Shown: one piece after another, positions 1 through 9,466 of the stretch | Position numbering within the stretch: the first letter of the stretch is position 1 | How the letters are laid out: each line of letters starts with the position of its first letter | NCBI GenBank assembly: GCA_944392385.1 | Contig: CALXWL010000010.1 | Location: 1 to 34,787 of the forward strand | Length of the DNA: 34,787 nt | Direction: 5' to 3' | From: an uncultured Clostridia bacterium | Lineage (GTDB): Bacteria; Bacillota; Clostridia; TANB77; CAG-508 | Notes under the pieces: generated by a model | Databases searched by the model: none | Seen by the model: the letters and a program-made list of their open reading frames with translations, nothing else | Told to the model about the DNA's origin: nothing | Position numbers and translations under genes: made by a program

Positions 1-3000
1 ATATGCTTTTATATATCCTGGTTCCATTTTTGTTTTATTAAATGGTGGGTCTAGTAATTTTATTATTCCATTTTCTTTATCTACAAGATGATTTTCTAAG
101 CTTTCCATTGATATATATTTTTTATCATTATCAGCTGCTCCTGATATTACTCCCCAACTTTGTGATATGCTATCTATTCTACATTCTTCATTTTCTATAC
201 TTCCTATTGGTTCTCCTTCATCTGTAAATGCTCTTTTAAACCATCTTCCATCCCAGCCTGGTCCGTTTAGTGCTTTTTTTAGTTCTTCTTTTATTTTTAT
301 ATATTTTTCTACTTTGTCTATATCTCCATGTTTTTGGCATATTGGTATGAATCGTGTTAGGACTTCATATATGAAGAAACCTAGCCATACGCTTTCACCC
401 TTTTTTTTGTTTCCTACTGTGTTTAATCCATCATTCCAGTCTCCTGAGCCTATTTTGGGAAGTCCATTTTCTCCAAAGTTTAATGATTTTTCTATTGTTT
501 TTATGCAATGTTCATAAATTGTGCCTTTGGTTTGTGATGTTGGATAGTAGTCATATCTTTCATCAATGTTTTCTTCTAATGGAGCTCCATCTAAATATGT
601 GGTTTCTATATTTAAAATGTCATTGTCTCCTGTGTATTCAACATATTCGGCTACAACATAGCAAAGCCATAATAAGTCGTCTGAGAACCTTGTTCTTATT
701 CCTTTCCCTGTTTCTTCGTGCCACCAGTGCTCAACATCTCCTTCTATAAATTGATGGCTTGCTTGCATTATTATTTGTTTTTTCATTAGTTCTGAATCTA
801 TATATTTTACTCCTAGTGTGTCTTGCAGTTGATCTCTAAATCCTATTGCACCACCTGATTGGTAATAACCTGTTCTTGCCCATAGTCTTGATACTATTGT
901 TTGATAGATTGACCAACCATTTAACATTATATTCATAGATTCTAATGGGGTTTTTACTTGAATTCTTGTTAATAGTTCATACCAAAATCTTTTTACATCG
1001 TTTAGTTCTTCTTTGCTGTTTTGTATTTTAGAATATTTGTATGCCATATCTTTTGCATTTAATAAATTGTCTTCTTCTCCTAAGAATAACACTATTTCTT
1101 TATTTTCATATGCTTCTAGCTCGATTTCTATTTCTAGTGCAATACATGAATTTTCTCCTAGCCCACTTTGCATGCTTAATGATACACTATTTATAGCTTT
1201 TGGTCTATCTATGCTCTGGTTTCCTATAAATTCATTTTTGCTGCCTGTATATGATTTTATCTTTTCGTTACTTCCACAAAATACTATGCTGCCCTTAAAG
1301 TTGTCTGTGTATAGGTTTTGTGCTGTTACAACATTGTTTTCCATTTGTACATTTATATATCCATTACTTTGTATTTCATCTTCGCCTAATACTGGTTTTA
1401 TATAGTATAGTATTTTTAAATTTTTTCTTTTTCCGGAAGTATTTTTTAATTTTAACATGTTTATTTTTATTTTGTTTTCTTTTGCTACAAATGTTTCTAA
1501 TTCTTGTATGATTTCATTTTTTATAGTTTTTAATGTTACATATCCAAATCCGTATTTTATATAATACTCCTGTGGTTCATTACTTATGTTTTCACATAGG
1601 CTCCAAACCTTGCCTGTTTCTTTATCTTTTAGATATATTATTTCAGAAGGTATATCTATATTGCTACTGTTATTCCATGCAGATATTCTATTTAATCTAC
1701 TATTCTTGCTCCATGTAAATCCCCCTAGATTTTGTGTTATTACTGTTCCAAATTTTGGGTTTGCAAGGATATTACTCCAAGCTGTTGGCAATTTATTATT
1801 TTTGCTTAGTTTTATTTTATATTCTAAACCATCTTCTGTAAATCCTCCATAATCATTATAATATTTTAAATTATTATAATCTTCTGGCAGACTTTCCATT
1901 TGTGTATCCAACACAGGTATTTGTTTGTTTTCTTCTCCAATATTTTTGATTTTTTCTTGATATTCATCTTCTAATTCTTTCATTTGTGTTTCAACATTTC
2001 CAAGAGCACTATCAAGTTCTAAGTTGCTTCTAAATTCTAGTAAATCAATATCTTCTTTGGTGATTTCTTTTTCGTTTATTACAAAAATTCCTCCAAATGC
2101 ATTTTTTAAGAATGCTAGCTGCCTATTTTGTATTTCCGCTTCTATTTCAAATTTTATAAAGTGTTCATAACTGTTTTTCTCTTCATTTAATATTACTAGG
2201 TCTATTTTTAAGTTTTTGCTTCTGAAATACTCAAATGCTTTTAAAGCATCTCTTATTACATACATATCATTTACATCTTTTATTCTTATTAGAAGTATTG
2301 GTAAGTCTCCTGATATTCCAAATTTCCATAACTGACTTTGTGAATATATTCTGTGTGGCAGATGTTCTAAAATTTGTTTTTTCATAGGGTTTTGGAATAT
2401 TAGGTAACTTAGCATTTTTTGATATTTTTCTATATCTTTTCCTTTTAAGCCTAGGTAGATTGTTTCTGCTTCTGTTTTTGCTCTTGATAGTTCAAATATT
2501 TTTGATATTGCATTTATACTTGCATAGCCTTGTAATATTTTCTTTACTTCTTCTTCTTCATATGCTAGTGTTACAATTAAATCTAATATTACACTTTCTC
2601 CTGGCATTATTTTTACTGTTTTTTTGATTGCTAAAACTGGATCTGTAGATAGTCCTAAGTTTTTTGAAAAAGGTTTTGAATCTTTTATTGCTTCTGGAAT
2701 TTTAAAATTTCCTTTTCCCATGAATTTTTCTTTATCAATTTCATATTCTACATCTCCAATAGTTTCACTTTCTGTATATAGATTTACTCCTACATAAACA
2801 TCTTTTTGTTTTTGCTCTCTTTTCTTTCTTTTTATTATAATACTTCCATTTCCTAAATCTTTGAATATTAGGAATAAATTATTGAATGCTGTGTGGGCAT
2901 AATCTTGTTTATCTGTAGAAAGTACTGGTTCGAAGTAAGTTGTTACTTCTAATGTTTCTGTATTATTGCCATTGTTTTTTAGTTCTAGCCTTCTTATTTC

Positions 3001-6000
3001 TGCATTATCTTCTGGTGCTACTGTTATTTTTGTTTTTGTTTCTATACTACCTTCTGTTCTAACATATTTTATAACATCTGGAGCAAATATTACTTTCCCT
3101 TTTTTCTCTGGTGTATTTGCCCATACTTGTTTTGTTGTTAAATTTTTTATATAGAAGAAAATTCCTTGGTTGTAGTCTGCTGTTTCTTTATATCTATTGA
3201 TTAGTAAATTATCTACTTTACTATATCCTTGTCCTTTTAAATTAGATACTATCGTGTATTTACCATTTGAAATTACATTTGAAGCATTCAAGTTTTGGTT
3301 TAATTTTGTATATACTCTTTCAGTATATTTTTCATAATCTTGTATTTTTAGTTTTTGTACTTTTTCCTTTTTCTCTTTTGTTATAATTGCTTTATCTGGC
3401 ATTCTCTCTTGTAAAAGAATATCTATTGCTTCTATTTCTGGGTTATTACTAAATCTATCTACTAATATATCTTTATTTACCAAGTTATTAATTGATAGTA
3501 ATATTAATCCTTGATGGTGAGCCATATATGTTTTTACAACTTCATACATTTCCCCATATTTTAATCTAGACATTGTATAGTCTATTGATTCATAGAATCC
3601 ATATTCTCCATACATTTCTTGTTTTTCTAATGTTTTTAGGTTTTCAATTGCTCCTTTTGCATCATATATCATACTTAAGAATATTGCATATGATGCTACA
3701 ACCATGTCTTCTTCTAGTCCTCGTTTTAGTCCTAGCCATGGTATTCCAAATGCTTTATATTGGTAATTATTATTTAGATCTCTTAAGTTAAATGCCGCTT
3801 CTGAAATTCCCCATGGTATTCCTAGTTGTTTTGTATATTCTTTTTGACTCATTAGCATAAATCTGCATGACTCATCTAATAAACTTCCTTTATATCTTCT
3901 TATATTTACATTTGGCATTAGATATTCAAATGCTGTTCCTGACCATGAGATTAGTCCTTTATATTTATTAAGGTTAGTTAATGTTCTACTAAGACTAGTC
4001 CAATGTTTTACTTCTACATCTCTTTTGGCTATTGCTACTAAACTTGCTTGTCTTGCTTCTGAAGCTAGTAAGTCGTAATATGAGTCTGTTAGTTTGTTTT
4101 CTTCTACATTAAATCCTATTGAAAATAATCTTTTTTTATAATCATATAATATTGAAAAATCTGTATCATTAATAAGTTTATCTATAACATTTAATATCCA
4201 TGTTTTTTTCTCTTCATTTTTTACTTTTTCTATGATGAATTGTTTTAATGTAAATAAATATCCTACAAAATTTCCACTATCTACTGTTGAAATATATCTT
4301 GGTATTAATGGTTCTAGATTTTTTGTATTATACCAGTTATAAAGATGTCCATTCCATTTTTGCAGTTTTTCTATTGTTTGTAACATTTTTTCTATTAAGT
4401 TTATACAATTATCTAAGTTTATAAAGCCTAAATCGTAGCTTGATGTTACTGCTAGTAATCCTAACCCTATATTTGTTGGTGATGTTCTATGTGCTATTTT
4501 TTCTTTTCTATCTTCTTGATAATTATCTGGTGGTAAGAAGTTATTTGTTTCATTTATATTTTCTTCAAAGAAGTTCCATGTTCTTTTAGCAATTTCTATT
4601 ACATATTCTACATCTTGTTTTGTTATTGTTTCTACCTGCTTTTTATCTATTTCTTCTTGGCTTATATACCATGCAATTATTGGAGCAATTAAGAATAAAA
4701 CTCCAAATATTAAAAATGGTATTTTTAAATATATTATTCCTAGAATAATGGCTATAGTTCCAGCAATTACATTTGCTATCATGTTTCTATAGTATGAATT
4801 TAGTGTGTTTTTGCTTTGCCTTTCCGCTTCTTCTGAGGTCATCCATTCTAGTAAGTTTTCTTTTGATACATTAAGTCTATATATGGTTTTTGTTATTGCA
4901 TTTATCATAGAGTATGCTTTGTTTGGTAAAAAGATTATTTCTAAAAATCCTCTTATTATACTTGCTTTTATACCACTTATTGATTTTATGAGGTTTTTAT
5001 GTGCAGATATTAGCTCTGAATTTATATTTTTCTTAAAAATTATATAGTTTAATATATCTAATATTGTTGGTATTATTAATGATATTACTGAAAGTAAAGT
5101 AATTAATATACTTGGTATATTTAATAATTCTAAAGTTGCAGATATGATGAGCAAAATAGCAACTACTACTGGTAATAAACTTCTCCTTAAATTATCTAAT
5201 ATTTTAAATTTTGATATTGTATTTAATGGATTTATCTTTTTGCTTCCATTTTTTACTGTGATTATGTTTTTTATCCAACCTGTTATTTGCCAATCTCCTC
5301 TAGTCCATCTATGTTGTCTTGCTACATAGCTACTATATTTGAAGGGGAAACCATCGAGTAACAATACATCTGTTGCAAGACCACATCTTAAATAACTTCC
5401 TTCTAATAGGTCATGGCTTAATACTTTGTTTTCTGGTATTTCATCATGTAGTATTTTATAGAATCGTTCTAAATCATATATTCCTTTTCCTGTAAAAATT
5501 CCTTCATCAAAATTATCCTGATATATATCTGAAACTGCATTAGTATATGAGTCTGTTCCACCCATACCAGAATATACTTTTGTAAATAAGCTTTTTCTAC
5601 TTGATATTAAATCTACACCTACTCTAGGTTGTATAAGTGCATGACCATCTATTACTATATTTTTGTTTTTATCGACTATTGGTTTATTTAAAATATGTGC
5701 CATGGCTCCTATAAGTTCTTTTGCTGTTCCTAAGACTAGGTTTGTATCTGAGTCTAATGTTATTACATATTTTATATTTAGTTTTTGTTTTATTGTATTT
5801 ATTCTAAATTTATTTTCTCCGGTTAGTAAATACTCATTTAGCTGACATAGCATTCCTCTTTTTCTTTCCCAGCCTAAATAGCATTTTTCGCTACAGTTCC
5901 AAACTCTATTTCTATACAAAAAGTAAAACTTTTCTTTTTCTTCTTTTGAGTACTTTTCATTTAATCTTTTTGCTTCTTCTTGCCCTTTTTCTATAATTTC

Positions 6001-7551
6001 TTCATCAAATTCTTCTGTTTCATTTTTTGAAGATGTGCAATCTCCAAGTAGTGCGAAATATATGTTTTCTTCTTTATTTGCTAAATAGTACACTTCTAGT
6101 TTTTTAAATAATTCTTCTACTTTTTCTTTGCTATTTATTATTGTAGGGATAACAACCATTGTGCTATATTCTTGTGGTATTCCTTCTGTAAATGCAAGTT
6201 TTGGTAATAACTTTGGTTTTACAACTTTTCCTAATATATAGTTTAATATTTGAATATATATTTCTGAAATTGGTATTACTGAAAGTATTGCAATAACTAT
6301 TCCTGTAAGTAGGTTTATTTTATTGTATATATATATGCCAATTAAAATTGAAAATATTAGTGTGATTACATATATTGATGCAATATATAGTTTTTCTTTT
6401 TTATGTGTTTTATGTGTTTTTAAACCTAGTTCTTTTTTTAATGTTTCCATACCTTTATCTATTAGATAATATCCTATATGCTTCTTTTTTTCTTGTTTTG
6501 CTTTTTGAGAAAGTTCTATTGTTTTTTTAGTTATATATATTTCGGACATTTTTGTTTTTTGTGATAGTTTTTTTATTACATTTCTATAATATTCTTTTGT
6601 TTTATAATCCATTTTGTCATAAATACCAGCTGGGTCTTGTCTTAATAATTCTTCTACACCATTTATTTCCTCAAATAGGCTTAAGAAGTTAATTCTTGAT
6701 ATTTCTCTTATACTTGTTATACTATTCCCTATTGAAACTTTTTGAATTGCTATATCAAAATGTTCTTTTCTTATAACTTCTGATACTGTTGTTCCTTTTT
6801 TTTCAACTTGTTCTTCTAAGATGTTTAAATATGGTATTCCATTTTTTCCATATCTTTTTAGTTTATATGACATGTATTCTATAAATGGATAACTTGAGTT
6901 TTTATATATTTTTGTACTTTCTCTTATTTTTTTAAATTTTTGTTTGCTACTATCTTTTTTTTCTATTAATCTTTCTACTATTTCTTCTACTTTGTATTTT
7001 TGAATTTGGCTTAAATATATTTTTTCACATATTGTTCTTATATTTTCTATTATTGCTATATTTAAAAATATTGGTAAACTCCACATTTCTTCCATACTTA
7101 TAGTTTTCTTTTTTTCATAGGCAGATAAGCTTAAAATTAATGTTTCTTCATCTATTTTATTATCTGTATATGAAGCAATTTCTGTTGCTAAAACATATAT
7201 TCTTGCAAACCCCTTATACATGCCATTTGCAATGCTTGGGAAGTTTTTGTATTTTTTTTCAGTTAGTTCATTATTTATGTTTTTTATTGTTTCTTCTATT
7301 ATATAAAAGTTGTCTAAAAGCCATTCTCCTGCTGGATATATGCTGATTTTCTTTTTTATATGTTCATTTAATATTGCATATGTTTTTTGTATAAATTTAA
7401 AGTTTTCATTTAGTCTATATATTGGATATGTGCCCTTGCTACTCATTCTTGTTATTTCATAATTAGCTGCCATTTTTTCCATATATGTTTGTAATTGTTC
7501 TTTATCTAATGTAACACCTTTTATAGTTAAATATCTGTTTTTTTCTTTCAA
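1..7551 (-). CDS. Cyclic beta-1,2-glucan synthase-like protein (NdvB/ChvB family), C-terminus cut by window edge
   Basis: One uninterrupted reading frame of 2,517 codons runs to the left edge; relatives have about 2,800-2,900 residues, so the C-terminus is missing. In order I see an N-terminal region, a TM pair (about residues 390-440), a GT84/GT2-like glycosyltransferase with DSDT at 600-603 and QHRWTRGDW around 746-754, more TM helices, a glycoamylase-type domain (WNGHLYNWY and STVDSGNF motifs), and a C-terminal GH94 phosphorylase module with GDWNDG at 2370-2375. By family knowledge, UDP-glucose is polymerised into beta-1,2-glucan, cyclised, and chain length is set by the GH94 module. I chose the TTG start at 7551 because GAGAGG lies 8 nt upstream; an in-frame TTG at 7557 is too close to it. 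It lies 89 bp after spoIIQ with a hairpin between. Family is certain; product is inferred. Confidence 0.93.
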   Translation of the reverse strand, partial: MKEKNRYLTIKGVTLDKEQLQTYMEKMAANYEITRMSSKGTYPIYRLNENFKFIQKTYAILNEHIKKKISIYPAGEWLLDNFYIIEETIKNINNELTEKKYKNFPSIANGMYKGFARIYVLATEIASYTDNKIDEETLILSLSAYEKKKTISMEEMWSLPIFLNIAIIENIRTICEKIYLSQIQKYKVEEIVERLIEKKDSSKQKFKKIRESTKIYKNSSYPFIEYMSYKLKRYGKNGIPYLNILEEQVEKKGTTVSEVIRKEHFDIAIQKVSIGNSITSIREISRINFLSLFEEINGVEELLRQDPAGIYDKMDYKTKEYYRNVIKKLSQKTKMSEIYITKKTIELSQKAKQEKKKHIGYYLIDKGMETLKKELGLKTHKTHKKEKLYIASIYVITLIFSILIGIYIYNKINLLTGIVIAILSVIPISEIYIQILNYILGKVVKPKLLPKLAFTEGIPQEYSTMVVIPTIINSKEKVEELFKKLEVYYLANKEENIYFALLGDCTSSKNETEEFDEEIIEKGQEEAKRLNEKYSKEEKEKFYFLYRNRVWNCSEKCYLGWERKRGMLCQLNEYLLTGENKFRINTIKQKLNIKYVITLDSDTNLVLGTAKELIGAMAHILNKPIVDKNKNIVIDGHALIQPRVGVDLISSRKSLFTKVYSGMGGTDSYTNAVSDIYQDNFDEGIFTGKGIYDLERFYKILHDEIPENKVLSHDLLEGSYLRCGLATDVLLLDGFPFKYSSYVARQHRWTRGDWQITGWIKNIITVKNGSKKINPLNTISKFKILDNLRRSLLPVVVAILLIISATLELLNIPSILITLLSVISLIIPTILDILNYIIFKKNINSELISAHKNLIKSISGIKASIIRGFLEIIFLPNKAYSMINAITKTIYRLNVSKENLLEWMTSEEAERQSKNTLNSYYRNMIANVIAGTIAIILGIIYLKIPFLIFGVLFLIAPIIAWYISQEEIDKKQVETITKQDVEYVIEIAKRTWNFFEENINETNNFLPPDNYQEDRKEKIAHRTSPTNIGLGLLAVTSSYDLGFINLDNCINLIEKMLQTIEKLQKWNGHLYNWYNTKNLEPLIPRYISTVDSGNFVGYLFTLKQFIIEKVKNEEKKTWILNVIDKLINDTDFSILYDYKKRLFSIGFNVEENKLTDSYYDLLASEARQASLVAIAKRDVEVKHWTSLSRTLTNLNKYKGLISWSGTAFEYLMPNVNIRRYKGSLLDESCRFMLMSQKEYTKQLGIPWGISEAAFNLRDLNNNYQYKAFGIPWLGLKRGLEEDMVVASYAIFLSMIYDAKGAIENLKTLEKQEMYGEYGFYESIDYTMSRLKYGEMYEVVKTYMAHHQGLILLSINNLVNKDILVDRFSNNPEIEAIDILLQERMPDKAIITKEKKEKVQKLKIQDYEKYTERVYTKLNQNLNASNVISNGKYTIVSNLKGQGYSKVDNLLINRYKETADYNQGIFFYIKNLTTKQVWANTPEKKGKVIFAPDVIKYVRTEGSIETKTKITVAPEDNAEIRRLELKNNGNNTETLEVTTYFEPVLSTDKQDYAHTAFNNLFLIFKDLGNGSIIIKRKKREQKQKDVYVGVNLYTESETIGDVEYEIDKEKFMGKGNFKIPEAIKDSKPFSKNLGLSTDPVLAIKKTVKIMPGESVILDLIVTLAYEEEEVKKILQGYASINAISKIFELSRAKTEAETIYLGLKGKDIEKYQKMLSYLIFQNPMKKQILEHLPHRIYSQSQLWKFGISGDLPILLIRIKDVNDMYVIRDALKAFEYFRSKNLKIDLVILNEEKNSYEHFIKFEIEAEIQNRQLAFLKNAFGGIFVINEKEITKEDIDLLEFRSNLELDSALGNVETQMKELEDEYQEKIKNIGEENKQIPVLDTQMESLPEDYNNLKYYNDYGGFTEDGLEYKIKLSKNNKLPTAWSNILANPKFGTVITQNLGGFTWSKNSRLNRISAWNNSSNIDIPSEIIYLKDKETGKVWSLCENISNEPQEYYIKYGFGYVTLKTIKNEIIQELETFVAKENKIKINMLKLKNTSGKRKNLKILYYIKPVLGEDEIQSNGYINVQMENNVVTAQNLYTDNFKGSIVFCGSNEKIKSYTGSKNEFIGNQSIDRPKAINSVSLSMQSGLGENSCIALEIEIELEAYENKEIVLFLGEEDNLLNAKDMAYKYSKIQNSKEELNDVKRFWYELLTRIQVKTPLESMNIMLNGWSIYQTIVSRLWARTGYYQSGGAIGFRDQLQDTLGVKYIDSELMKKQIIMQASHQFIEGDVEHWWHEETGKGIRTRFSDDLLWLCYVVAEYVEYTGDNDILNIETTYLDGAPLEENIDERYDYYPTSQTKGTIYEHCIKTIEKSLNFGENGLPKIGSGDWNDGLNTVGNKKKGESVWLGFFIYEVLTRFIPICQKHGDIDKVEKYIKIKEELKKALNGPGWDGRWFKRAFTDEGEPIGSIENEECRIDSISQSWGVISGAADNDKKYISMESLENHLVDKENGIIKLLDPPFNKTKMEPGYIKAY

Positions 7552-7555
7552 ATTC

Positions 7556-7617
7556 AAAACCTCTCTATTTTCTAAAAATATGCAATTTATACATATTTTT
7601 ACCAATAAAGAGGTTTT
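7556..7617 (-). promoter_or_regulatory. Long hairpin covering the glucan synthase ribosome-binding site
   Basis: The arms 7556-7564 and 7609-7617 pair over 9 bp, and 7573-7582 with 7592-7601 over 10 bp, with a short paired section between and a 9-nt loop. The 3' arm in the transcript contains the GAGAGG ribosome-binding site of the glucan synthase. It could act as an RBS-occluding structure, a processing site, or a weak terminator separating spoIIQ from the giant gene. The structure is seen; its role is inferred. Confidence 0.6.
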
Positions 7618-7640
7618 TATACGTAAAGTTTTATGAATTA

Positions 7641-8405
7641 CTACTTTAAATATAATATTGGATCTACATTTTCTTCGTCTTTTAGCATTTCAAAGTGCAA
7701 GTGTGGTTCGTCTGCTATTTCAAATGCGGCAGAATTTCCTACTGTTCCTATGCTTTGTCCTTTGCTTACTGTTTCTCCTTCTGTTACAAATTCTGTTGTA
7801 AGTAGGTTTGAGTATATTGTTTTATATCCATCTCTATGCTCTATTATAACTGTTAGTCCATATCTTGGGTCATTTTTTACTGATTTTACTGTTCCTTCTT
7901 CTGCTGCTTTTACTACTGTTGTTCGTGGTGCTTTTATATCTATTCCTTTATGCACTACCCATTCTTGCAATGTTTCAGAGAATACTAGATTTTCTATTGC
8001 AAATTCTTTTAGTATTTCTCCTTCTACTGGATATGCAAATTCTAATTCTTTTACTGGTTCTGGTTCTACAACTGGCTCTGTGTTTTCTACTTCTGTATTT
8101 TCTGATTCTACGTTTCCTGGTTCAATATTTGTTTCTACTTCTGGGGTTGTGTTTTCTATTATTTCATTTGCACTTTCTCCAATTATTTCATTTATACTTT
8201 TACTTAATTCTGTGCTTGCTTCTTCTAAAATGCTATTATTTGGAACTATTTCATTTATTTTTTCTGCTGCTAATAAACTTTGTTTTGCTGATTCTTTAAT
8301 TTTGTTGTTGTACACAATGTATACTGTCACACATGCAATAATTAAAACTAGTAACATCCCTCCATAAATAATTAAAATTTTTTTTAAACCACTATTTCTT
8401 CTCAT
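7641..8405 (-). CDS. spoIIQ: SpoIIQ-like M23/LytM-domain membrane protein
   Basis: This is a 254-aa protein with an N-terminal signal anchor (residues about 9-31), a Glu/Asn/Thr-rich linker (about 40-120) and a C-terminal LytM/M23 domain. The zinc-ligand motifs are present: H152xxxD156 (HKGID) and H235-L-H237. The usual YxHL motif reads YSNL (198-201), so one expected His is missing. In the family, SpoIIQ sits in the forespore membrane and pairs with mother-cell SpoIIIAH during engulfment. Its position directly after spoIID in a spoIIA-sigF cluster supports SpoIIQ rather than a general wall endopeptidase. ATG at 8405 follows GGAGGAA by a good spacing. The gap to spoIID is 55 bp and may hold a forespore promoter. 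Confidence 0.85.
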   Translation of the reverse strand: MRRNSGLKKILIIYGGMLLVLIIACVTVYIVYNNKIKESAKQSLLAAEKINEIVPNNSILEEASTELSKSINEIIGESANEIIENTTPEVETNIEPGNVESENTEVENTEPVVEPEPVKELEFAYPVEGEILKEFAIENLVFSETLQEWVVHKGIDIKAPRTTVVKAAEEGTVKSVKNDPRYGLTVIIEHRDGYKTIYSNLLTTEFVTEGETVSKGQSIGTVGNSAAFEIADEPHLHFEMLKDEENVDPILYLK

Positions 8406-8431
8406 TTTGGATTCCTCCTTCTTCTATAGTT

Positions 8432-8463
8432 TAATTATGTACCTGTTTTTTTAATTTTATTCA
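8432..8463 (-). promoter_or_regulatory. Possible forespore-sigma promoter upstream of spoIIQ
   Basis: On the - strand TGAATA (8463-8458) is followed after 18 nt by CATAATTA (8439-8432). This resembles sigma-G/sigma-F-type elements and overlaps the end of spoIID. The -10 match is imperfect and the region is AT-rich, so this is only suggestive. Confidence 0.3.
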
Positions 8464-9453
8464 AGTATTTTCTATTTTTACATCTGTATAATAGTGATTT
8501 ATTATTTGTTCTGCGGTTGCACCTGTTTTTGCCATTGCATCTGCACCTGTTTGACTTAATCCTACACCATGACCATATCCAACTACATTGAAAGTTATGT
8601 TTTCTCCAATTTCTATACTAAATTTTGCTGACCTTAATCCAAATATGGTTCTTGCTTCTACACCTGATATACTTATATTTCCAAATTGAATTGTTTTTAC
8701 TCTTCCACTTTCTGTATATTCTATAATTTGTATAGGGTTTTGGCTATTAAAATCTATAACTACTTCTGGGTGTGTTTCTTGTATTTTTTGCAAAACTTCT
8801 TCTTTTGTTAGTGTGACTGATGAACTATATTGTGTATACCCTTCTTCTCCTGCTGTTTCTACACTTTGCAGATATGGATAGTCTGTTCCACCCCACACAT
8901 TTGCTACACTTTCAGTACTTCCTCCACTGTTTGAATGGAAAAATGCATTTATTGGTTCTCCATTATATGTAATTATTTTACCTTTTGTTGTATCTACTGC
9001 AGTTACAATTTTATCCCAGTTACTTTGTCTTTCGGCTTCGTTCCATTTTGCTAATCTATCTTCTTTTGAAATCCATGCTTGACAACAAGTAGAATCATCA
9101 CAAATATCTGCATTTGCATGTTTACTTCCTTTAAACATTTTATATGCTGTATATGTTCTTGCAACTATTGCTTGCGCTTTTAATGCCTCTAATTCAAAAT
9201 TTGCTGGCATTTCTGCTGATACAACTCCATATAGGTAATTATCCATTTCTAATGTTTCTACTTCTCCTGTTTCATTATGTAGTAGCCTTACTGTTCCATA
9301 TTTGGCATATGTATATTCTTCTTGGTTTTCTTCTTTTGTTTCTGCTTCTACTGGATTTTCTGTTGGCTTTGCTTCTTTTCCTTTTGTAAATATTATTGGA
9401 ATTGTAAAGCAAATTAATACAAAACCTAAAATGTATATTGTGATTTTTCGCAT
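8461..9453 (-). CDS. spoIID: Stage II sporulation protein D (septal peptidoglycan lytic transglycosylase)
   Basis: This is a 330-aa protein with an N-terminal TM/signal anchor (about 4-23). Family motifs include YLYGVVSAEMP with the likely catalytic Glu81, then EALKAQAIVARTY. There is a Cys-rich segment DICDDSTCCQAW (Cys118, 123, 124), comparable to the zinc-binding site of clostridial SpoIID, then NSGGSTESVANVWGG and a C-terminal GHGVGLSQTGADAMA. By family knowledge it cleaves glycan strands denuded by SpoIIP to drive engulfment. The frame opens with TTG at 9474 inside sigF, but ATG at 9453 has GGAG 5 nt upstream and begins a proper signal anchor, so I use it. It lies 13 bp after sigF, presumably co-transcribed. 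Confidence 0.95.
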   Translation of the reverse strand: MRKITIYILGFVLICFTIPIIFTKGKEAKPTENPVEAETKEENQEEYTYAKYGTVRLLHNETGEVETLEMDNYLYGVVSAEMPANFELEALKAQAIVARTYTAYKMFKGSKHANADICDDSTCCQAWISKEDRLAKWNEAERQSNWDKIVTAVDTTKGKIITYNGEPINAFFHSNSGGSTESVANVWGGTDYPYLQSVETAGEEGYTQYSSSVTLTKEEVLQKIQETHPEVVIDFNSQNPIQIIEYTESGRVKTIQFGNISISGVEARTIFGLRSAKFSIEIGENITFNVVGYGHGVGLSQTGADAMAKTGATAEQIINHYYTDVKIENT

Positions 9454-9466
9454 TTTTTCTCCTTTT

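Noticed and set aside
7633..8405. Long + strand open frame (244 codons) opposite spoIIQ, and other + strand frames rich in Leu/Phe/Ser
   Set aside because: They are antisense shadows of AT-rich - strand genes: low-complexity products, no ribosome-binding sites, no family resemblance.
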